From Gadus chalcogrammus (lineage: Eukaryota; Chordata; Actinopteri; Gadiformes; Gadidae): DNA of 64,000 bases. The DNA is taken from the NCBI RefSeq assembly GCF_026213295.1, contig NC_079432.1, forward strand, positions 16,577,398 through 16,641,397, written 5' to 3'. Positions within the stretch are counted from its first letter, which is position 1, and each line of letters opens with the position of its first letter. Below are positions 35,642 through 49,081 of the stretch, piece after piece. The notes beneath the pieces are model-generated. The model saw only the letters and a list, made by a program, of their open reading frames with translations. It was not told where the DNA came from and searched no databases. Both the position numbers and the translations under genes were made by a program.

Positions 35642-36379
35642 TTATTGCACTTTTTGTTTTGTCACTGTGCACTCACGACTTAAATGACCGTCACGTCCAC
35701 ACCGGAAGCATTTCATTCCATGCTCATCACGTGGTGACTGATTCTGATTTGTGGAGACTCTGGGTCTTACCGTTTGACTCCTCCCTCTCACAGGTCTCTT
35801 CTCCACAGCATTGACAGTCAATTTTCCCATTCTTGCAGCCTGGTGATCTGCTACCTCCTTTGTCCGTGCAATATCCAGGAGCCCTGGACGTTTAAGGTCT
35901 TTCTCCCTCAATAACTGTCGGCGCAGCGTGTTTGAAATCCGTTTGTCAATAACTTGGTCACGGATAAAATCATCCTTGTTATCCCCAAACTCACACGTTG
36001 CTGCCATCTTCTTTAATCGGCTCACGCAACTGTCCATAGACTCCTCTTGTGCTTGTTCTACTTGTCTAAACATATGTCTCTCATAAGGAATGTTCTTCTG
36101 AGGCGTGAAGTATGCATTTTATTTGTTTACCGCTCCGTCGTAGTCGGCATAATTTGCAGTGCCCTCCAACGTGAAGAATATGTCCTGTACGTCGGGTCCT
36201 GCTAAACGAAGCAGTAAAGCCCTTTTCCGCGATGCTTTGCGGATTCCTGATGCAGCTAAATAGAGTTTGAAACTATTTATCCACTTCTCCAAGCGAACAA
36301 CGACATTAGCCGACTCACTCAGCACATTGAAGGGACCGACCACCGGTAAACCCAACGACATGCTTGCAAAATAAGCCAT
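35642..36379 (-). pseudogene. Gypsy gag with internal stop
   Basis: Starts at ATG 36379 (MAYFASMSLGLPVVGPFNVL). The frame meets TAA at 36119-36121 and continues in the same frame to 35642. The C-terminus has a nucleocapsid zinc knuckle C-F-R-C-G-R-D-G-H-L-S-R-E-C (CX2CX4HX4C) and basic Arg-rich flanks. Gag packages element RNA into particles. One nonsense codon and a later frame slip between the two knuckles disable it. Confidence 0.88.
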
Positions 36380-36380
36380 T

Positions 36381-38954
36381 GCACTACATTTAAATCATTT
36401 CTCACAGCTGTCTTTTATAGGGTTTGACACAAATTTCTCTGTTTAAAACAAATGAGTAATTTTTTTTTTTAATTAAAGGAAACACGGGACATATGTGGAT
36501 GTTGAAGCATACGTTGACACCCTTCAATGTTTTGCTCTTGCTTGTTATATCGCTATTCTACCACTTGATTTGGTTCGTATGCATGGCCATAGCTGTGCTT
36601 ATATTTACACACATTCCTAAGTATAGGTACATTTTTGTAAATTCCTGACTTTGCATGGCAATGTTTGTATGCACTACTTGAGGCCCCAGGCTTGTAGCAC
36701 TTATAGCGTTCACGTTTGTCTTTGTGGGCATTGCTCCACGACGAGTCGGGGAAGACTTATTGGCTATTCATTGTTATTGTTAGCTACATTAGCTTCTTTA
36801 GCAATCAGCTCGAAAACAAACAACAAAACTTTACATTGTATTGAACGCACAGCAAGACCGTGCAATGCATCAATCGGTGACCGGACTAAAGCAGCAATGT
36901 AAACAAGTGTGAAAGAGCATTTAAAATCGACATTAGAAAGACCAACGAGGCACAAATACAAAGAAAATACATCTCGTTACGGGATCGGCCATCTTTGTTT
37001 GTCAAGTTGTACGGTTATCCTCGCGGAACTTGTTGGACTCTCAGAATTCCTAGACATTACGACCAAAAGGGGGCGTGCCTCTGTGAAAACTTGCAAGAAA
37101 GCTGGGAGATTTCCCACTTTGCTACTCGTGTGGGTGGTGTACGAGGTATCTCGAACACACCATTAGGCTTCCCGGACTCCTATAGTATAACGCAACGGTG
37201 TGTTGTGGATGTGTGGAGCTCTGTATGAGCAGTGCTTTATTTTAGTTAATCTTCTGTTCTGAGTGAGGATTAAGCTTCTCAGTATACACAGTGTTTGGCC
37301 ATTTCATTTTGCTCATTTTTAACACTCATACACAATGACGGTACTAAAAGAGTACTTGCTGTTCGAATTCCAGCTGGAACAGTGCTAAAGTGCTATAGTA
37401 CAAGGACACCCTGCTCATCTTATTGATAACCAGTAGATGTTGAGCCATCTTCCTTGCTCCGTCATTAAGGCTAATCTCCATCAACAGTTGCAAGGCTTCA
37501 TCATAAGTTAACCATTAGGATGGCCTTTCTGTCACGGTCATTTGAGTTTAGAAATACTTATTTTCATTCATACAGCATAGATAATGATCACACATTCTTA
37601 ATGTGTATATATAATGAAGTATGAGAGTAGAGATATAGATTCCTTTAAATATAAGGTACATTTATCCCATAGTATTAAGTCAGTGATTGTTAAGAACATT
37701 ATGAATGAATATTTATATACTGTATGCATGCATAAAGAGTAAATACTTCAGCTAGAATTGTTATGCTGTTTGTTTGCTTTGAGCATCACCCCCTCTTGCA
37801 TTAATTTAAACCTTTTTTCTTTTTCTCTCTCCCTATCTCTCTCTGGAAGGTCTGGAGACACCAAGTTATATTGAATCTGGGGATACCAGTAACTAATAGA
37901 GGTGACAGAGGGGTAACTTCTCCCCTCTGGTGGGAAAAGCGCAGAGATTCTGAATCCTTGAAACGCAGAGCAGCCTTCCATTGTTTCCATTAATCTACTT
38001 CCCAATATTCTGTGGCCGTGGAGACCTATTTATAGACCTGGGGATGATTAAGTGACAAAGTACTTTGCCACAAAGGAGAACGAGCTCATTTGTTCTCTCA
38101 TTCCCCTCCCCTCTTCATTTTTCATTCCTTTTGCTCTTCATCCCCTGGTATCTCTATCCTATGCTCTCTTTTCTTTTCTCTACAGCCAAACAAACACAAC
38201 CACTAAACATTTACTATCTGCTATTAGTTCATTTAACAGACACTTTCATCAAAAAGGGACTTACATTGAGCTCTTCTTTCACTCTTTTGCTCACGCGTAT
38301 GTTTTATAATGGCCTCATTATGATTTATGTGACATGATTCCCCGTGAAATCATAGAGTTTAACTCAGCCTGTGTGGATTAGTCATTCAATAAGCATTCAT
38401 TTTTGCTGCGATTTGGAAAGCTGATCAATTCTTTTACGAAGATGCAGGAGCAGGAAATATATGAAAATCTCCTTCTAGTCTTATTCCTCATTTGTTTCTA
38501 TAATTATTTGTTTATGTGTTTAAAATACATTTGTATCTCTAACCCTGCATTCAGACAGCTGGCCCCTCAATAGGCCCAGGACAGCAATCGGTCCCTGTGT
38601 GAAAGTAGAGCATTTGACGGTAGCCAGAGTGAAATATCCATGCATGCACAATAGATTGATGAGGAGGAATCATCGACAAAGGAGCCGACATGACCCGTGT
38701 GGAGAACAGCCTGCTCGCCATCCCTCAAGCCCTCAAACTGTTCACCCGGGCTGGATCTCATCGGGCTTATCCAACACGGCTTATGTAGAGCTTCTCCCTG
38801 TGTTTTTGTGTGTTGGACATTCCAGAATGCTATCTGGGCAACTCCAAAGTAGCAAAGTGATCTGCAGGGCGCCATTATCTGGTGTTTTAAAGACCCTTCA
38901 AAAAGCCCTGATAAAGAGGTGCTTCATCAAGCCCTGTGTCTCGGAGTGACAGCG
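36381..38954. other. Unassigned sequence
   Basis: Immediately right of the gypsy gag, the gypsy leader and a 5' LTR would be expected at about 36400-37230, but I could not find matching TG...CA ends or a second copy. The remainder is AT-rich without supportable exons. Open frames are short. Confidence 0.4.
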
Positions 38955-39219
38955 GTGCATGGGGAGCGACAGTAGCTCAGGGGGTAGGGCTGGTTTACTG
39001 GTCACTGTAAGTTTGCTAGTTTGGATCCCTGGCTGTCGAGGTGTGCCGAGGTGTCTCTGAGCAAGACGCCTTACCCGAATTGCCCCAACGAGCTGGCTGT
39101 CACCCAGCGTGTTTGACTCCGCCGTCGGTGTGTAAATGTTTGAAGGAATGTTTGTAAGTCGCTGTGGATGAAGGGATCAGCTAAATCCCCTAAATGTAAA
39201 TGTAAAATGTAAATGTGCA
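38955..39219 (+). mobile_element. tRNA-derived SINE
   Basis: RNA polymerase III A box TAGCTCAGGGGG (38973-38984) fits consensus. A B-box-like GTTTGGATCCC (about 39020-39030) follows at tRNA-like spacing. The tail has the fish SINE block GTAAGTCGCTGTGGATGAAG, then TAAATGTAAATGTAAAATG. The pentamer GTGCA flanks it (38955-38959, 39215-39219), a possible target duplication. No protein is encoded; such elements borrow LINE machinery. Confidence 0.88.
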
Positions 39220-40019
39220 ATCCGATCAGCTCACTACAGTGATTAACTGACCAGCACACAAAATGACAACACCTCTGTCCCGTGTGTACAGCCAATCGCG
39301 TGGCTCCTGCATCAGCCCTCACAGTCAGTGGTAATGACACTAATCAGGGACAGACGTCATCATTGATTCGACAGCCAAGACAAACTAGTCGTTAGAGGCT
39401 CTCGACATCACAGGCCCTTGGATGTTTTTAACGCAATCTGTACAAAGATAGACAGGATAGGAACTGATGACACTTATTTAAGAGCTTTAAGGGCGATTTC
39501 GTTCATCAGTGCCTGGAGGAGCCATAGCACTTTGTAGAGCAGATTATTTAATAATGATAAAATGATAACGTTATTATTGATGGTGATGATGAGGACACGG
39601 TTGTAGTAGTTTATCACTGTATGTTGTTACTCAAACGGGGTTGCTACATAGGGCATGTTACAACTTAAGAGTGTCTGGGCATGGGACAGGCCTCCAGCTT
39701 ATTGCCCGCGAGGTATTTCTGGACAAGGGAAAGCTTCGTTGAGACGTCCTACATTGTTGCTCCTTTTTCATTGTGTCAAATGCAAATGGTTTTGTAAATG
39801 CTATAGATCTCCAAATAAGATCAGAGGTCGAATGGTAGGATTTAAACGGGCCCGACCTCCCTCACATTATGACGGAACGAGTTTGGGCAGTAACCACACT
39901 GGCCCATCAAAGTATTCTCAGTTGATGAATTTGCATATTGATATTGCATATTCTGTCTTCCTCATTGTGAGGATTACTCCATCCTTGCTTTAATAACCCA
40001 CAATTACTAATGGGAGACA
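39220..40019. other. Unassigned sequence
   Basis: No gene or repeat recognised. Confidence 0.4.
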
Positions 40020-42234
<2,215 letters not shown>

Positions 42235-42235
42235 T

Positions 42236-42333
<98 letters not shown>

Positions 42334-42440
42334 GCACGTGCGGTCACAAACACATAAACAACCAACCACACACACACACACGCACACACACACACACACG
42401 CACAAACACGCACGCACACGCATGCACACACACGCACAGA
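42235..42440. repeat. (CA)n compound microsatellite
   Basis: A long CA block (about 42235-42328), then CGCACG and CAAACA interruptions and shorter CA blocks. Confidence 0.97.
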
Positions 42441-42839
42441 CACACAAGAGAAAGAGACAACGAAGATGGAGAGACATAGTGGAAGTAGAAACGGAGCAGC
42501 CAAAAGATGCTACAGAGTGATGCAGTGCAGCAGGCAATGCAGTATAGCCGTGGTTATAGTGTGTTACATTGGAGTATTACACTGCTTATTGATCCTATAG
42601 CAGCGGTTCTGATAGGGCTCCTCCATGTTTACTGGATGAGGCGACACCTGGTGGTAGGAATGGTGCAAGCCTGTACAAAACAAATGTACGTTTTATTGTG
42701 ATGGAGAGAATCAAATTAAATACAACAAAAAATATTTTGGGTCTCACTTTGGCAGGATGTTATGTTTGTGGAGCCAAATAACATATCATAATTATCGTTC
42801 TAAATTTTTAGGGAAGATATTAATCCCTATCCAATCACT

Positions 42840-42960
42840 GAATCATCTTGGTCTGGTATCAAACTTCCTGTAATCGAAGGTACTGGGTTCGATTCCAATG
42901 TCCACACATGACCTGTAGTCATCCCTGAGCCACACCTAACCCTATCCTGGGTTAGGTACT
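42840..42960 (+). mobile_element. tRNA-derived SINE fragment
   Basis: A perfect pol III B box GGTTCGATTCC (42886-42896) is followed by CATGACCTGTAGTCATCCCTG and a CACCTAACCCTA block. This order is common to fish tRNA SINEs. The A box is degenerate and no 3' tail is recognised. Confidence 0.65.
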
Positions 42961-43699
42961 ACACTATTTTAGTTTAAATACAATTGCTGACGCCAACATT
43001 GAAAAATATATATTTAGTAATTGTAATAATGTACCGTACCGTACATGATGAAACGTTTTCCTTGTCAATTGGATTATACTTTTAAGTGATCGTTCGGACA
43101 TCCCGAATATAGCCTAGTCAGTGCAAACAAACTTTACTTGATAATCGTTCAGATATCGGATAATGTTCTGAATTCTTAGTGCCCAAAAGCGTTTTGATGA
43201 AGAAGCAACTTAAAATAAATCTCTTACTATCTCGCCAACCTTACAATTAGGCTGTTAACTTTTTGAAGAAAGATGTTGTGCTACTAGCAATAAATGTGAT
43301 TATTACAATTCAACACAAGAGGGCGCTATCGTTCCGTAAAATATGTTGGTATTGGACCTTCTGAGCCGCAGGCAGTGCAACAAAGTGGTGTTTTTTTTTT
43401 TTTTTTGCTGATAAAGTGATGCAGTAAATGTGAAGCCAACAAAGTTCTTTAAAATATACAATCTGAAATAGAATAAAGTATACAGATGGCTACCAACTCA
43501 GGAAATGTTCAGAATCACACACTGCAGAGTCACTGAAGCCCTCCACAGAAGAACTGTTCATATGAACTCATTCCCTGACCATTTAAAAAATATCTCCATG
43601 CACAAAAGGTCAGTGAAGTAATCCGCTTTCTTTTTCCTGCGCTTTAGGAGGCACCGCTGGACGCCACCCTCCCCCCTCCCCGCCATCAATCCACACGCT
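42961..43699. other. Unassigned AT-rich sequence
   Basis: Contains a T17 run (about 43391-43407). No gene recognised. Confidence 0.4.
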
Positions 43700-44081
43700 T
43701 CAAGGCGTGAATCATCCACTTCCTGTTTGTGCCCGCTCGGTGACCTCTCCCGCCTTATATTGTCGATTCGTAATGGGTGGGCGCGCGCCGCGCTGCGAGA
43801 GCTCCTCGCCCTCGTTGCTGACGCATGATGGACAGAGCACCACCCCTCCTGGCCCGCCACCACCACCTCTCCCGTCATCCAGGAAGTGGGCCTTTCTGAC
43901 AGGCTCCTGTCTTCCTCCCTCCCTGCGACCTCGCTGTCAAACATGTGCATATTTACAGAGGAAGCCAGGCCTAATAGCTGCATCAGGAGGGACGACAGGA
44001 CATCCACTGATTCATGCTTGATCCTAATAGGACGGAATAGAGAGTGTAGCGATTATAAGCACCGAGGGATGGGGGGGGGTG

Positions 44082-44108
44082 TGTGTGTGTGGGGGGGGGG
44101 GGGGGGGT
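44082..44108. repeat. Poly-G run after a short GT tract
   Basis: GGGGGGGGGTGTGTGTGTGT precedes a run of about 17 G. G-quadruplex-prone and likely length-unstable. Confidence 0.9.
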
Positions 44109-44903
44109 CATGGCAGAGCTGACAAGGTAACATCTAGGTGGGGTGAGGAGTGGGGGCCACTGTGCTGTGTAGGTACTGGAATTAAAAAAAAGAAAGGAAA
44201 AACATTCAGAAGAGAAAAGGCACTGCAGACTTCTGCGTTGGGCCAGTCCGGATCACCAAGTCACGTGGCCTGCGTGAGACCGGGGTACACGGGTCCATGG
44301 AGGCTGTAGCCCCTCCCACTCTCCCGTTCTCCACTATAACAGATCCCGTCCAACTTTGTGCTGGAGGACTTGATTGATCAAACTCCTGCGAACCGCTTTC
44401 GGTCCTGGGGCGCAGAGTGGATGCAGGGTGGAGGAGCCCCCCCCCCCCCCCCCACCAGTAGGTCTTCCTCTCAAAGGTTTACGGACCATGAAGAGGAAGA
44501 CCCCACCCCCGCCCCCGCCCAACCTGCCCACCCCCCCACTGCCCAAGAGCAGAGAGTCAGGCACCCGCTTGTACCCAGCCAACTGAAGGGCCCAACGCAA
44601 CACAGGCTGCAAGGCAGGCGGGAAGGCAGGCAGGCAGCAAGGCAGGCAGGCAGGCCTGGTTGGTGGGTAAATATTTGTTCTGTGGGCCCTCCACCGGGGG
44701 CCCCGGAGCCTCTGTTCGGAGCCCCCCTAAGAAAACCGTTGGCCGGCGCGGGGAGCGGACACAAACCCAACGCAAACAATCCCCGGCGCCCCGCCCGCCT
44801 GCCGCCCGCCCGCCGCGCGCAGGCCGCCGCGCGCCACAGAAGACCCCGCGTCTGTTTGCTCAGACGGCCGCGCCGCGCCACGACAGACGGGGGCATACGG
44901 TTG

Positions 44904-44931
44904 GTGGGGGGGGGGGGGGGGGGGGGGGGGG
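44904..44931. repeat. Poly-G run
   Basis: About 27 consecutive G inside the GC-rich region. Confidence 0.95.
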
Positions 44932-45085
44932 CTGGGGTGCGGGACACAATGAGAGCTGTACAGTGAAAGAGCTTCCCCTGCTCCTGGAGGAGAGGGAAGG
45001 TCAGGGTGGAGGTGGGGTGATGGGGGGGGGGGGGGGCTTCATCACAGATGGCAGGTCCTTTAGAGACATCGGGTTTTGCTCCCCC

Positions 45086-45232
45086 GCACCCCCCCCCCCC
45101 CCACTCCTACACCCCCCGTACCCCCACCCCACCCCCACACCCCCGCACCCCCCCCCCCCCCCCCCCCCCCCCCCCACTCCTACACCCCCCGTACCCCCAC
45201 ACCACCCCCACACCCCCGCACCCCCACCTCTC
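45086..45232. repeat. Two ~73-bp units with poly-C runs
   Basis: CACTCCTACACCCCCCGTAC occurs at about 45101 and 45174, each preceded by a C run (the second about 27 C). Tandem duplication with slippage. Confidence 0.9.
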
Positions 45233-45240
45233 ATCCTTCC

Positions 45241-45794
45241 ATCGGGCTGCTATACGAGTCGCCTGCGGTACCACCTCCACCAGCACCATGACCCCCCCCA
45301 TCCACCATGGACCCAGAGTGTGTGCCAGCCCACCGTGCACACACGTGTCCCAACATGTGTGCACGTGTGTCCGTCCACGTTTGGTGTTCCTCGTAGGAGT
45401 GTGCGTGTGTCTGTCCGTATATATGTGTTTTTGTGTGTCTGTGTGTGTATGGTGTGGTTACCTGTGTATTTTGTTTTTAAGTGTGTGTTTATATGTATGC
45501 TTGTTTTTTTATATATATCGTAAATTTAGGTTTGTTTGTTTATATATATATACAAGTAGCCTGACTGCTATGTTCAAGGCAGTATGTTTGTATGTTCATC
45601 GTTTAATTGCACTATAGGCTTTTTTTTTGTACCGTCCTGTTTTGATCAGTATATGCCAATGTTGTTATCAATAAAAAAACATTTGCACAAGGCAAGCCGA
45701 TGCACTTCTCCATGTTGATAAGAGCATTAAAATGAGAACAATTAATGGGACAAAGAAATCAAGGGATATTTAGCATAGAAAAAACATTTGTGAT
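45241..45794. other. Unassigned sequence
   Basis: Short GT-rich and AT-rich patches. AATAAAAAAACA at about 45671 resembles a polyadenylation signal, but no gene could be attached. Confidence 0.35.
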
Positions 45795-45886
45795 TAATCG
45801 CGATTGCTCGCGATTAATCTTGAGTTAATTATGACATTAATGTGATTAATCGCGATTCATTATTTTAATCGCTTGACAGCCCTAAT
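45795..45886 (-). repeat. Dispersed repeat with GATTAATCGCGATT palindromes
   Basis: Minus strand reads TAGGGCTGTCAAGCGATTAA and then repeated AATCGCGATTAATC palindromes. This block is common in fish dispersed repeats. The superfamily is not determined. Confidence 0.55.
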
Positions 45887-45996
45887 ATATATATATTGTT
45901 GCATGTGTGTGTATGTGTGTGTGTAAGAGTGTGTGTTTGTACATCGATGTGTTTTTACATGTACATATACACATGCATGTGTGTGTTCGTGTAGCG

Positions 45997-46031
<35 letters not shown>

Positions 46032-46228
46032 TATGTGTGTGTAAGTGTCAGTGTGTGGGTGTAATTGTATGTGTTTACATATGTATATATATACATATAT
46101 AAATATATATGTATATATATGGGTTTCTGTGTACAAGTGCGTGTGTGTGTGTGTGTATGTGTGTATGTGTGTATGTGTGCATGTGTGCGCGTGTGTGTTT
46201 GTTTGCGTGTAGTTTGCGTGTTTGCATG
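45887..46228. repeat. TA/GT-rich low-complexity region
   Basis: (TA)n at about 46001-46028 and several short ATATATAC and GTGTGTAT patches. Confidence 0.9.
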
Positions 46229-46410
<182 letters not shown>

Positions 46411-46563
46411 GTTGGGCGGTCTGAGGGGAGCAGATGAGAGGGTGCTGCTGGAGGATCAGTGCAGCGCTGCGTGGAGCTTATTTCCCTCCTCCTCCACCTC
46501 CTCCACCTACTCTCAGAGCCTCCTCACTGACCAGGCAGAGGCATGCCATCAGAGGGACAGATG

Positions 46564-46621
46564 GATGAGAACCATTGACCTGCTGACCCGCCTCACAATC
46601 CCACTAACTCATGCTAATGTG
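46564..46621 (+). repeat. 58-bp block repeated at 40637-40694
   Basis: See 40637-40694. Here it runs straight into a CTCTGT/CTATCT polypyrimidine tract. Confidence 0.9.
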
Positions 46622-46735
46622 TCTCTCTCTGTCTCTGTCTCTATCTCTATCTCTATCTCTATCTCTATCTCTATCTCTGTCTCTCTGTCTCTCTGTCCCT
46701 CTCGGTCTCTCTCTGTCTCCTCTCTCTCATCTCTG

Positions 46736-46768
<33 letters not shown>

Positions 46769-46774
46769 GTCTCT

Positions 46775-46829
<55 letters not shown>

Positions 46830-46859
46830 CTCTCTCTCTCATCTCTCTCCGTCTCTGTC
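46622..46859. repeat. (TCTCTN)n polypyrimidine tract up to the gap
   Basis: About 240 bp of CT repeats with CTATCT and CTGTCT hexamers. The contig stops inside it. Confidence 0.97.
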
Positions 46860-46959
46860 NNNNNNNNNNNNNNNNNNNNNNNNNNNNNNNNNNNNNNNNN
46901 NNNNNNNNNNNNNNNNNNNNNNNNNNNNNNNNNNNNNNNNNNNNNNNNNNNNNNNNNNN
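46860..46959. other. Assembly gap, exactly 100 N
   Basis: A run of exactly 100 N, the conventional placeholder for a gap of unknown size. It separates a CT tract from the first base of copy B. Translated frames that cross it are meaningless. Confidence 0.99.
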
Positions 46960-46980
46960 CTTTTTGTTCCCAAAAACAAA

Positions 46981-47438
<458 letters not shown>

Positions 47439-47876
47439 CTGGTTTAATATTTAATGCCATTTTCCAGGTGCCAATTGTGGGCCCCCTATAGGCGAAGTGG
47501 TGTTTTACAATTAAGGGCAATTACTGTAATTTTCAGGTCACGTAATTAGATATGGACTCAAAACCTTTTCCACCTGTTAAGGAGGTGCCCTATTCGTGCT
47601 TTTTCCAGTTCCTGCAGCCTTCTGAAGCGGACATGGGGTTGATACAATAATGTTCAGCAAATTACATATTTTCCTTTTGCCTTAAGTATGTCATTAGGTG
47701 AGTGCTGCATACACTATTGTTCTTCTTAAGTTTTATTCTTTCTTTATTATTCTCTACAGACCCTTCTCCTTCCACAATTGTTCACCTCGAGACTCAACTC
47801 TAATTATGAAATGTTCAGATTAGCTTGGAATCGTGTGCTTCTTTTCAATTTTCTTTTTATATTTGGTCTATAGTTA

Positions 47877-47945
47877 GAAATAGAATAGAATAGGAAGCCT
47901 TTTATTGTCATTGCACGAGTCAAGTACAACGAAATTTGTTGAAAG
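47877..47945 (-). repeat. LINE 3'-tail fragment, copy B
   Basis: Counterpart of 1684-1757. Confidence 0.5.
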
Positions 47946-48026
47946 TTGGTCTCATTGACTTATGTTGAAAGCTATCCATGGCCGATGTCGTGGAGCCTAA
48001 ACAACGTCAATATTTAACCTAGAAAC

Positions 48027-49081
48027 TTAATGGACAATTCCGGTATTTTGAACATTGAGCCCCCTTTCTGGTTTGTTTAGGATGAAATAGAGTGGGTGAC
48101 ACCGAAATTTGAACTATAAGTCCTTTCTCGGGTATTTGGCTCATTTTGAAACGCTCCTGCCTGCTCCACAATGGTTGTCTGTGTGCATACACAAACCTGT
48201 CAACCCAGCAACCCTAAACGTTCGTTTTCAAAAATGTGCAAGTAACCGAGTGGTTAGTGGCATTCGTGAAGTTTAAAAAAAAAATATCGGCGCAATATAT
48301 GGTTTCCATCCGTGTTAGTTGCTAACTGGAACTATTTTTTCAGATACCTCACAACCGCATATAAACTTCCGCAAAAGGTCCCACTCCGTGCAGCACCTAC
48401 TTTCGACGTCCGTCGGCAATGGCATCTGCCTGCACTTCCCACAGGCACACCCATAGGGCACACCACCCGCCCGTGATCGTGGGGACCGCTTCCGCCGGAG
48501 CTTCAGGCGCCTCCGTAGCCCTAGCCTCCATCTCACGTAGCTCCTCTTGGGTGAATTCTCGTTCAAAACGATATCCTCTGCCGTCAAACTCAAAATCGAG
48601 TGCGTCCTCCAGAAGCCACCTTTCATAATCCATTTTCAGTGATTTTCTATGTGATTTTCCCTAATCCGAGGTGCGCACGGTACAAGACTTCAAACCAACG
48701 TAAACAGCCCACCTTTCCGGTTCGGCGGAGTAATATCATCGTGCAGTAATGAGTCTTCCAACTGAAATCAACTGGCGATAAATGTGCAATAAAACACGAC
48801 AGAAACCATATATTGCGCCGATAATTTTTTTTTAAACTTCACGAATGCCACTAACCACTCGGTTACTTGCACATTTTTGAAAACGAACGTTTAGGGTTGC
48901 TGGGTTGACAGGTTTGTGTATGCACACAGACAACCATTGTGGAGCAGGCAGGAGCGTTTCAAAATGAGCCAAATACCCGAGAAAGGACTTATAGTTCAAA
49001 TTTCGGTGTCACCCACTCTATTTCATCCTAAACAAACCAGAAAGGGGGCCCAATGATCAAAATACCGGAATTGTCCTTTAA
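48027..49081. mobile_element. 1,047-bp TTAA-flanked element with ~276-bp inverted arms (copy B only)
   Basis: The element at 48031-49077 is flanked by TTAA (48027-48030, 49078-49081). The left arm (48031-48306) starts TGGACAATTCCGGTATTTTG. The right arm (about 48803-49077) is its near-perfect reverse complement, ending CCGGAATTGTCCT. Copy A has a single TTAA at this site, and the copies' offset changes by exactly 1,051. A TTAA duplication is known for piggyBac and Kolobok transposons, but the ends do not look like piggyBac CCC termini. The ~500-bp middle has no transposase. It carries a minus-strand P2X7-ballast-like frame. A half-copy of the same family is at 14853-15132 and 62356-62629. Confidence 0.95.
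48315..48633 (-). pseudogene. P2X7 ballast-domain-like (P2RX7_C) fragment in the TTAA element
   Basis: From ATG at 48633 the frame reads MDYERWLLEDALDFEFDGRG, then an acidic helix (FTQEELREMEARATEAPE) and TITGGWC, then drifts to a stop at 48397. In the next frame, from about 48480 to the stop at 48315, is CACGKCRQMP...TDVESRCCTEWDLL. The C-x-C-G-x-C-x-x-M-P...E-S-x-C-C arrangement is the Cys-rich signature of the intracellular ballast domain of P2X7 receptors, a domain also found in stand-alone and transposon-associated proteins. The two parts look like one gene split by a single-base frame slip. The domain's C-terminal half is missing and the frame ends at the left arm. Function, if any, is unknown. 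Confidence 0.7.

Larger units (their letters stand above)
33430..36380 (-). mobile_element. Degenerate Ty3/gypsy-type LTR retrotransposon, no LTRs found
   Basis: Minus-strand order from right to left: gag with two CCHC knuckles (35600-36379), aspartic protease (about 35380-35500), reverse transcriptase and RNase H (33900-35164), and the integrase zinc-binding domain (about 33570-33700). This is the gypsy order. The integrase catalytic core is essentially absent and the left edge abuts a LINE fragment. I found no paired LTRs. Each domain carries at least one disabling lesion. Confidence 0.9.
43700..45240. other. GC-rich region with CpG-island-like core
   Basis: Composition shifts sharply to GC. 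About 44690-44900 is dense in CpG (GGCCGGCGCGGGGAGCGG, CGCGCGCAGGCCGCCGCGCG), which vertebrate methylation normally depletes. That suggests an unmethylated promoter-type island. Earlier CpG clusters lie near 43780-43830. I could not identify an exon or gene start, so the link to a promoter is inferred. Long open frames here are composition artefacts. Confidence 0.55.

Noticed and set aside
36381..37230. Possible 5' LTR of the gypsy element
   Set aside because: I could not find TG...CA ends with a target duplication, a primer-binding site I trust, or a second copy.
44358..45523. Long Pro/Ala/Arg/Gly frames (202, 287, 158 codons)
   Set aside because: They run through G and C homopolymers and CpG-rich sequence in overlapping frames on both strands; no domain or splice support.
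48220..48260. tRNA-like A box (CCGAGTGGTTAGTGGC) in the TTAA element arm
   Set aside because: It resembles a Ser/Leu tRNA A box, but there is no B box at the right distance and the motif lies inside an inverted arm present in opposite orientations.
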